IMG/VR virus record: IMGVR_UViG_3300020174_001540
Coordinates: 22,826-86,825 of that record
Strand: one strand, 5' to 3'
DNA: 64,000 nt
Source of the DNA: a virus
Shown: one piece after another, positions 58,047 through 64,000 of the stretch
Position numbering within the stretch: position 1 is the stretch's first letter
How the letters are laid out: every line of letters begins with the position of its first letter
Made by a program: the position numbers and the translations under genes
The notes under the pieces: generated by a model
What the model saw: only the letters and a program-made list of their open reading frames with translations
The model's database searches: none
What the model was told of the DNA's origin: nothing

Positions 58047-58756
58047 ATATAAAAACACTCCACAACGGCATGTCAGTTAATGGCATTAATGATTTAAAAA
58101 CATCACTAACCTTATATGATGAATTCTTTGTTAAGAACACATATGACTGGTGGTACAAGGTACAGCCTGGTGATATTGTTATGGATATCGGTGCTTGTAA
58201 TGGTATGTTTACCTGCAAAGCACTGGATCAAGGAGCAGCAAAGGTATATGCTGTAGAGCCAAACCCTATTCTTATTGAAACCATTTTTCATAATGCTATG
58301 CCGCATATCGTAAATAAAAAGACAAGCCCTCTGTCTGTTACGAATGCGTTTGTCGGTGGAAATATTGAAAACGGGTTTGGCGACTTTGATAAAGGTAGTG
58401 TTCCTATGTTATCATTTAAAGAATTGATTAAACGCCTTGAAATACAATACCTAGATTATCTTAAAGTTGATTGCGAAGGTGGCGAGTTCAATATGTTTAA
58501 TGAGGAGAATTGGGATTTTCTATCAAATAACGTAAAACACATTGCAATGGAAGTGCACCTTGATGCATCACCGTCTGCACCTGATATGTTTATCAAAATG
58601 AGAGAAAAGCTACTACCAAAATTACAACAGGCAGGATTTCAATTGAATTTCCTTAAACCTGAACATAAAACAAAGATGTGGAATGATTCGTGGATCAAAG
58701 GCAAATGGCCAATCGGTTGGGGTTCCTGTTGGATGATATATTTGACAAAAAAGTAG
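58043..58756 (+). CDS. FkbM-family methyltransferase, copy 2
   Basis: A 237-residue paralogue of 51006-51704. VQPGDIVMDIGACNGMFTCK near 40-59 is the SAM motif and YLKVDCEGGEFNMFNEEN near 141-158 the FkbM signature. The two proteins share WWYKVQPGDI and the ending WMIYLTKK/EFMIYLTKK. It is unusual to find such an enzyme between gp46 and the polymerase; an inserted or recruited gene is likely. Confidence 0.8.
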   Translation: MNIKTLHNGMSVNGINDLKTSLTLYDEFFVKNTYDWWYKVQPGDIVMDIGACNGMFTCKALDQGAAKVYAVEPNPILIETIFHNAMPHIVNKKTSPLSVTNAFVGGNIENGFGDFDKGSVPMLSFKELIKRLEIQYLDYLKVDCEGGEFNMFNEENWDFLSNNVKHIAMEVHLDASPSAPDMFIKMREKLLPKLQQAGFQLNFLKPEHKTKMWNDSWIKGKWPIGWGSCWMIYLTKK

Positions 58757-58785
58757 TTGACAGAAACGGAAATCTGTTATAGTAT
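58757..58785 (+). promoter_or_regulatory. sigma70-like promoter for DNA polymerase
   Basis: TTGACA, 17 bases, TAGTAT on the plus strand, immediately after the FkbM stop. It leaves an AAAGGATATCC leader before the polymerase ATG at 58810. Confidence 0.72.
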
Positions 58786-58809
58786 GGACATAACATTGAA
58801 AGGATATCC

Positions 58810-61344
58810 ATGTCTAATTTTTACACCTCAGTTGAGCGTTTCGGTAATACCATCCTATGGCGCGGTTATGAAAACGGTAAACGGTTTGAACGCAAAGTAA
58901 AGTATCAACCAACTCTGTATATCACCACACAACAAAAAGAATCAGAATACCAGTCACTGTTTACAAAGGCACCAATCAAGCCAATGTTGCAAGATAGTAT
59001 GAAAGATGCCAAGGAGTTCACCGAAAAGTATAAAGGTGTTCACGGACTTGAGATATGTGGTAATACAAATTATGTTTCACAATTTATTCAAGAAAAGTAT
59101 CCTAATGAAATTAAATTTGATCCAACGCTCATTAACATTGTCAGTTTTGATATTGAGGTGGATATTGCTGATGGGTATCCTAACATGGATACTGCGGACA
59201 AGGAAATCACTTCCATCGCATATAAATCTTCAAAGTCAAACACATATCACTTGCTCGGCCGAAAAGAATATGATAAGCACAAGACCTTAACTAATATTGA
59301 TACTGATGATATTCTGTGGATGCAGTTTGATACCGAAGAAGCATTACTCAAACGGTTTATTAGTATATGGGTAAATGACTATCCTGATATTGTTACAGGT
59401 TGGAATGTTGAATTCTTTGACATTCAATATATTATTACTCGTATGAAAAACCTATTAGGTGAAGAAAAGGTTAAAGAATTGTCACCATGGCGTTCGGTCC
59501 GACCGTATTCCCGCGAGTTCTTTGGTAAAGATCAAGGATCATATCGTATCAGCGGAATTACCATTATCGACTATATGGATGCCTTCAAGAAATTTGGTTA
59601 CAAGTACGGCCCACAAGAATCATGGAAACTTGACCATATTGCATACGTTGTGCTTGGTGAAAAGAAAATGGATTACTCTGAATACGGTAACCTAACTAAT
59701 TTGTATGAGCAAAATCCTCAACTATATCTCGACTATAACCTTAAAGATACTTGGCTGATCCAACGGTTTGAAGATGAAACATCATTACTTGAATTGGTTA
59801 TGACCGTTGCATATGGCGGCGGTGTTAACTATGGTGATGCATTTGGTACAGTTGGTATTTGGGAAACAACCTTGTATCGTAAACTGATTAAAGAAAAACG
59901 TATCCCACCAATCAAAGGTGGTCCAGGTCAACGTGCTGGAGAATTGGTTGGCGGTTATGTAAAAGATCCTAGAGTTGGTATGCACCCATGGATTGTATCA
60001 TTTGATTTGAACTCACTGTATCCGCACTTGATGCTACAATATAATATGTCACCTGAAACCTACCTTGAGGATGAGCGTGAAAACGTATCACAGGATATGG
60101 TATTGAGTGGTAAATATCAATCAAGCCGTGAGAATATGTCCGTTGCTGCCAATGGTGCTTGTTTTACTAATGAGCATATCGGCATTATTCCTGAAATCAT
60201 TAATGAGTATTATGGTAATCGTAAGATCATCAAAAAAGAAATGCTCGGTGTTGAACAAGAACTCGAGAATGCAACCGATCCTGCTATCAAAGAACAATTG
60301 AAACGTAAAGCAAACCAATTACATAACTCACAGATGGCTATCAAAATTAGTATGAACTCACTATATGGTGCTATGGCAAATGTTTACTTCCTATATTATA
60401 TTAACGATATGGCTGAAGCAATTACAACCTCAGGTCAATTGTCTATTCGGTATGCTCAAAAGTCAGTAAACAATTATCTCAACAAGATCCTTAAAACTGA
60501 TACTGACTATATCGTATATATTGATACCGACTCAATCTATGTTGATATGGCACCGATTGTAGAATCAGCATTTGGTACTGTTGATGTTGACCGCAAGAAA
60601 GGTGAGGAGTTCCTCGACAAAGTTTGCCAAATGAAAATTGAACCAGTGATTGATGCTGGTTATGAAGAACTCGCAAAGAAGATGGGCGCCTATCGCCAAG
60701 CAATGGGTATGAAACGAGAAAAGATTACTGATAAGTCGGTGTTTATTGCTAAGAAACGGTACATTATGAATACACTGAATTCCGAAGGTGTTCACTATGA
60801 AGAGCCAAAGATTTCAGTTACAGGTTTAGAATCAGTACGCTCATCAACACCTGAGGTATGCCGTGAGAAACTCAAAAAATCATTCAAAGTTATTATGAAT
60901 GAAGGTGAAGAAGCAATGCAGCAGTTCATCCAGGATTTCCGTGAAGAATTCCGAACACTTAATCCTGAAGACATCGGACGTAACAGCGGTACCGATAACA
61001 TTGATAAGTACAAAGTAAAAGGTTCTTATAAGAAAGGTTGTCCAATGCACGTTCGTGGTTGTATTCTATACAACAATCATCTCAAACAGCTAGGACTAAA
61101 TAAACGGTATGACTCAATTGCTGGTGGTGACAAGATCAAGTTTGTTTACTTGAAAATGCCAAATCCTATCCGTGAAAACATTATTTCGTTTCCAGGAGCA
61201 TTACCTAAAGAATTTGAGTTGACAAACTACATTGACTATGATAAACAATTTGAAAAGGTGTTCCTCAGTCCGATTGGATCAATCCTTGATGCGATTGGTT
61301 GGAATGCTGAAAAAATTAACACACTTGAAGATTTCTTTGGATAA
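58810..61344 (+). CDS. 43: DNA polymerase (T4 gp43-like, family B)
   Basis: An 844-residue replicative polymerase, close to T4 gp43 (898 aa). The exonuclease Asp/Glu are in VSFDIEVDIA near 112-121. Polymerase motif A is SFDLNSLYPHLML near 397-409, and motif C YIDTDSIYVD near 573-582. The C-terminus INTLEDFFG matches the LxxFF clamp-binding pattern, as found on the two DNA-modifying enzymes near 4-6 kb. Confidence 0.96.
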   Translation: MSNFYTSVERFGNTILWRGYENGKRFERKVKYQPTLYITTQQKESEYQSLFTKAPIKPMLQDSMKDAKEFTEKYKGVHGLEICGNTNYVSQFIQEKYPNEIKFDPTLINIVSFDIEVDIADGYPNMDTADKEITSIAYKSSKSNTYHLLGRKEYDKHKTLTNIDTDDILWMQFDTEEALLKRFISIWVNDYPDIVTGWNVEFFDIQYIITRMKNLLGEEKVKELSPWRSVRPYSREFFGKDQGSYRISGITIIDYMDAFKKFGYKYGPQESWKLDHIAYVVLGEKKMDYSEYGNLTNLYEQNPQLYLDYNLKDTWLIQRFEDETSLLELVMTVAYGGGVNYGDAFGTVGIWETTLYRKLIKEKRIPPIKGGPGQRAGELVGGYVKDPRVGMHPWIVSFDLNSLYPHLMLQYNMSPETYLEDERENVSQDMVLSGKYQSSRENMSVAANGACFTNEHIGIIPEIINEYYGNRKIIKKEMLGVEQELENATDPAIKEQLKRKANQLHNSQMAIKISMNSLYGAMANVYFLYYINDMAEAITTSGQLSIRYAQKSVNNYLNKILKTDTDYIVYIDTDSIYVDMAPIVESAFGTVDVDRKKGEEFLDKVCQMKIEPVIDAGYEELAKKMGAYRQAMGMKREKITDKSVFIAKKRYIMNTLNSEGVHYEEPKISVTGLESVRSSTPEVCREKLKKSFKVIMNEGEEAMQQFIQDFREEFRTLNPEDIGRNSGTDNIDKYKVKGSYKKGCPMHVRGCILYNNHLKQLGLNKRYDSIAGGDKIKFVYLKMPNPIRENIISFPGALPKEFELTNYIDYDKQFEKVFLSPIGSILDAIGWNAEKINTLEDFFG

Positions 61345-61354
61345 AGGTAACACC

Positions 61355-61531
61355 ATGAACAACACAAAGCTTAATACACTTGAGGCAGCATGGCGGTATC
61401 AGAATACTGTTGTGGAAGCACTCGAAGCCGAAAATGCACCAGACAAATATATAACTATTGCTAAAAAGAAACGGCTACAAATCAAAGATAAGATTGCAAT
61501 TTTAAAAAATGAGGTACTAAATAATGACTGA
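61355..61531 (+). CDS. small coiled-coil protein after polymerase
   Basis: About 58 residues from the ATG at 61355, which follows AAAGGTAAC at good spacing; the longer frame would lie inside gp43. TLEAAWRYQNTVVEALE and RLQIKDKIAILKNEV suggest a coiled coil. It precedes the MazG-like gene with an eight-base overlap. Unknown function. Confidence 0.6.
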   Translation: MNNTKLNTLEAAWRYQNTVVEALEAENAPDKYITIAKKKRLQIKDKIAILKNEVLNND

Positions 61532-61934
61532 TTGGGTAAACGATATCTATATGATGCATAACAAATTTGGTGTGCGTGATTGGTTTGAAGAAAACAAAGA
61601 TAATAAGGAATTGATGCGTAAGTATCTTATGTTCCGTTTGCTAATGTGTCAGGAGGAACTTAGTGAAACACTTACTGCATATAATAATGGAGATTCTGAA
61701 GAGATCGTTGATGGTCTCATTGACCTTTGCGTTTTTGCTATTGGCACTCTCGACGTATTTGGTGTTGATGCTAATGACGCTTGGGATCGTGTTTATAGTG
61801 CTAACATGGCAAAAGAGCCTGGAATTAAGCCGGGGCGTCCTAATCCGTTTGGGCTTCCAGATCTATTGAAACCTTCTGGATGGACAGCACCTAGCCACGA
61901 AGGTAATCATGGTAATTTAGATAAAGCGCTGTAA
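61524..61934 (+). CDS. MazG/PRA-PH-like nucleotide pyrophosphohydrolase
   Basis: A 136-residue protein. The metal-binding acids are in MCQEELSETLTAYNNGD near 47-63 and EEIVDGLIDLCVFAIG near 65-80. Similar proteins in T4-like phages alter nucleotide or alarmone pools. It is the last gene before PstS. A weak terminator-like hairpin follows. Confidence 0.75.
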   Translation: MTDWVNDIYMMHNKFGVRDWFEENKDNKELMRKYLMFRLLMCQEELSETLTAYNNGDSEEIVDGLIDLCVFAIGTLDVFGVDANDAWDRVYSANMAKEPGIKPGRPNPFGLPDLLKPSGWTAPSHEGNHGNLDKAL

Positions 61935-61945
61935 GTTTTACACTA

Positions 61946-61963
61946 CTGTCACAAAACTTTAAA
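61946..61963 (+). promoter_or_regulatory. possible Pho-box-like site before pstS
   Basis: CTGTCAC, four bases, CTTTAAA. The first half matches the PhoB half-site (CTGTCAT/C); the second is poor. A T/A-rich -10-like stretch follows some 18 bases later. It is suggestive because phage pstS genes are often under host PhoB, but the match is half. Confidence 0.3.
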
Positions 61964-61987
61964 GTTTCTTTAATAAATAATTTAAGG

Positions 61988-62014
61988 CAAAGTGGTAAAG
62001 ACTTTGTCTTTTTT
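61988..62014 (+). terminator. possible terminator or attenuator in the pstS leader
   Basis: CAAAGT, seven-base loop, ACTTTG, then TCTTTTTT on the plus strand. It may end the MazG transcript. It lies between the possible Pho box and pstS, and a second hairpin (GACGG at 62024-62028 with CCGTC at 62036-62040) follows just before the ribosome site, so it could also attenuate pstS. Confidence 0.45.
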
Positions 62015-62058
62015 AATGCGAGCGACGGGGTAAAGCCGTCAAGCAAAAGGAGAACTAA

Positions 62059-63042
62059 ATGAAACTATTAAGCTTAATGGTTGCTATAATAGCAACTGCC
62101 ACTATGGCAACTGCACGTGACCAAGTTCACGTAGCTGGATCTTCAACAGTATTACCCTATGCAGCAATTGTTGCAGAGGCTTTTGGAGAAAACTTTGACT
62201 TTCCAACACCAGTAATCGAATCAGGTGGCTCAGGTGCTGGACGTAAAAGACTATGTGAGGGTGTTGGCGCAAACACTATTGATATAGCAAACTCATCATC
62301 ACACATTAAAGATTCAGATATTGCACGGTGTGCTTCAAATGGTGTAAGTGAGCCAGTTGAAGTTCGTATTGGATATGATGGTATCGTATTTGCAAGCCGC
62401 TTAGAAACTAAAGGGTTTGAAAACATTACACCTATGCATATCTATTTGGCAATTTCAAATAAATCAAATGCAGAAAACTGGAAAGAAGTAGATCCAAACT
62501 TTCCGGATCGTCCAATCAAAACATTTATTCCAGGTACCAAGCATGGTACACGTGAAGTGTTTGATAAGAAGGTTATGGTATCAGGTTGTAAATCAGCCGG
62601 TTCATATGACTTGTTCTTTAAACAGAATGGTGGAGATAAAAAGAAAGCCGAAAAAGAATGTATGAAAGTTCGTACTGATGGTGTAAGCATTGATATTGAT
62701 GGTGACTATACTGAAACCTTAAATCGTTTGAAAAATAACCCAGAAGGTATTGGCGTGTTTGGTCTATCATTCTTGTTGAATAATACAGATTCAATCTATG
62801 CTGCAAATGTAAATGGTGTTGCGCCTTCAACTGAAACAATTGCATCTGGTGAGTATCCAATCTCTCGCCCTTTGCAGTTTTATGTAAAAATGGAGCATAT
62901 TGATTTTATTCCTGGTCTTAAGGAATATATCCAGTTCTTTGTTTCTGATGATATGGCTGGTCCCGATAGCCCTCTTGCTGAATATGGACTAGTAAGTGAT
63001 CCTGAGTTGGCAGCCACCCAAGAAATGGTTGACAATTTTTAA
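62059..63042 (+). CDS. pstS: phosphate-binding protein PstS
   Basis: A 327-residue periplasmic phosphate-binding protein. The signal peptide ends near residue 19 (TATMATA). VHVAGSSTVLPYAAIVAEAF near the mature start and SGGSGAGRKRLCEGV near 55-69 bind phosphate, and IANSSSHIK follows as the SR-like segment. It boosts host phosphate uptake during infection. Its end has a strong terminator at 63059. Confidence 0.93.
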   Translation: MKLLSLMVAIIATATMATARDQVHVAGSSTVLPYAAIVAEAFGENFDFPTPVIESGGSGAGRKRLCEGVGANTIDIANSSSHIKDSDIARCASNGVSEPVEVRIGYDGIVFASRLETKGFENITPMHIYLAISNKSNAENWKEVDPNFPDRPIKTFIPGTKHGTREVFDKKVMVSGCKSAGSYDLFFKQNGGDKKKAEKECMKVRTDGVSIDIDGDYTETLNRLKNNPEGIGVFGLSFLLNNTDSIYAANVNGVAPSTETIASGEYPISRPLQFYVKMEHIDFIPGLKEYIQFFVSDDMAGPDSPLAEYGLVSDPELAATQEMVDNF

Positions 63043-63058
63043 TTTAAATAATAATCGG

Positions 63059-63090
63059 ATAGGCGGAATGTAAAGTTTCGCCTATTTTTT
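63059..63090 (+). terminator. Rho-independent terminator after pstS
   Basis: ATAGGCGGA and TTCGCCTAT form a nine-base stem (one G-T) with a nine-base loop, followed by TTTTTT. A strong plus-strand terminator, so the next gene has its own or read-through transcription. Confidence 0.85.
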
Positions 63091-63105
63091 AACGGAGGAA
63101 AATAA

Positions 63106-64000
63106 ATGGAACTACTTACAATGTGGAGTCTTATTGGATTCCTGCTTGCTGCATATGCAGTTATAGCAAACGATTCAGTACAAACGCTCGGTACTTGGAT
63201 GGCATCAAACAATGAAAGATTTAATTATAAGGTATTATGGGCCGCGGCATCCGCTGTTTTGTTATATACACTCTGGTATGGGTGGTATATGAATGGTGGC
63301 GATATATCTTACGGCCGTTTGAATAAGATCCCATTCCAAGAAGTACAATGGTATCACGCCGCGGCACCTGCTATTCTTGTTTTATTAACACGAATGGGTG
63401 TTCCGGTTTCAACATCGTTTTTGGTCTTATCAGTATTTGCTTCAACCTTTGTGTTGGAAAAAATGCTTATGAAATCAATTATGGGTTATGGTGTAGCCGC
63501 GGCATTTGCTTATGCTGTGTGGTTTGCTATCCATAAGTATTTTGGTAAATGGTACGACGAAACTCAACCAGTATCTGAAGGTAATAAAAAGTTTTGGCGT
63601 ATTGCCCAATGGGTAGCAACAGGTGGATTATGGTTTACTTGGTTATCTCACGATATTGCTAACATTGCGGTATTCCTACCACGTGCCATTCCAGTAGATC
63701 TAATGGTGTTTATCAGTATTGTGTTTATTGGCGGCTTGTTCTTTATGTTTAGAGAAAAAGGTGGTAAGATCCAAAAGATTGTTTTGGAAAAGCATAACAC
63801 TCGATACGTACGATCGGCGACATTGATTGACTTATTCTATTGGCTATGCCTGTATTTCTTTAAAGAACTAAATGATATTCCTATGAGTACAACATGGGTA
63901 TTCGTTGGTTTGCTCGCAGGCCGTGAACTTGCAATGGCAACGTACTTTGGTAAAAAGAAAACAAAATCTGTATTCCCATTAGTTGCTAAAGACTTTGGTA
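63106..64000 (+). CDS. PiT/PHO4-like phosphate transporter, truncated at the window end
   Basis: The first 298 residues of a membrane protein that continues past the window. A perfect GGAGG precedes the ATG. About eight hydrophobic segments are seen. AVIANDSVQTLGTWMASNN near 18-36 and WLSHDIANIAVFLPRA near 183-198 are the two inverted-repeat signatures of the PiT (ND..T..GT) family. Next to PstS, a low-affinity phosphate symporter is plausible, though the family match is only from these motifs. Confidence 0.6.
   Translation, partial: MELLTMWSLIGFLLAAYAVIANDSVQTLGTWMASNNERFNYKVLWAAASAVLLYTLWYGWYMNGGDISYGRLNKIPFQEVQWYHAAAPAILVLLTRMGVPVSTSFLVLSVFASTFVLEKMLMKSIMGYGVAAAFAYAVWFAIHKYFGKWYDETQPVSEGNKKFWRIAQWVATGGLWFTWLSHDIANIAVFLPRAIPVDLMVFISIVFIGGLFFMFREKGGKIQKIVLEKHNTRYVRSATLIDLFYWLCLYFFKELNDIPMSTTWVFVGLLAGRELAMATYFGKKKTKSVFPLVAKDFG

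Overview
The window looks like part of a large, AT-rich, T4-like myovirus that infects a Gram-negative, probably marine, bacterium. The T4 signature is a replication, recombination and late-transcription set: clamp loader gp44, clamp gp45, DexA, dCMP hydroxymethylase gp42, topoisomerase subunits gp39 and gp52, UvsY, UvsW, late sigma gp55, gp46/gp47 and B-family polymerase gp43. Genes are tightly packed, with many ATGA and TAATG overlaps. Two promoter types are visible. One is host sigma70-like, TTGACA-N16/17-TATAAT, and precedes early genes. The other is the T4 late box TATAAATA and precedes virion and accessory genes. The host is inferred to be Gram-negative from outer-membrane lipoproteins, beta-barrels and LPS-sugar enzymes. 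A SAR11-like or other marine alphaproteobacterium is a guess, not proven.

Layout. 1-14.3 kb (minus): gp44, gp45, DexA, a C5-cytosine methyltransferase, glycosyltransferases, a nucleotidyltransferase/kinase, dCMP deaminase, a FabF-like ketosynthase, dCMP hydroxymethylase and small early genes. 14.5-23.6 kb (minus): a run of modification enzymes (sulfotransferase, GNAT, 2OG oxygenase, methyltransferases, QueC-like ATPase, SGNH hydrolase, GT-A enzymes, two radical SAM proteins). 23.6-27.1 kb (minus): duplicated virion-type genes. 27.6-28.47 kb (minus): an RNA operon with a strong promoter, a large structured RNA of unknown family, tRNA-Trp, a 55-aa gene, tRNA-Pro, a further structured stretch and a terminator.

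30.1-37.5 kb (plus): a late-promoter cassette resembling a curli secretion system. It holds holin-like membrane proteins, CsgF, CsgG, two curlin-repeat proteins, a FecR-domain protein, a small barrel-like protein and an autotransporter-like barrel. 37.5-39.4 kb (minus): GmhA-like, KdsB-like and a possible GT9-like gene. 39.4-43.1 kb (plus): a Cys-rich peptide, a CHASE2 adenylate cyclase, a class 3 lipase and small membrane proteins. 43.1-51.7 kb (minus): 2OG oxygenase, GalE, small genes, tRNA-Arg, two small metalloproteases, gp52, gp39 and an FkbM methyltransferase. 51.8-64 kb (plus): a structural gene, UvsY, UvsW, gp55, gp47, gp46, FkbM, gp43, a MazG-like protein, PstS and a truncated phosphate-transporter-like gene.

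How it fits together. DNA replication and hydroxymethyl-cytosine metabolism form the core. Polymerase, cytosine methyltransferase and one glycosyltransferase end in the same clamp-binding-like peptide (T-L-E-x-F-F), which suggests DNA modification coupled to the replisome. The accessory load remodels the host envelope and physiology: curli-like secretion, LPS sugars, cAMP signalling, fatty-acid synthesis and phosphate uptake. The curli-like cassette, the RNA operon, the adenylate cyclase and the clamp-peptide coupling are the most interesting parts.
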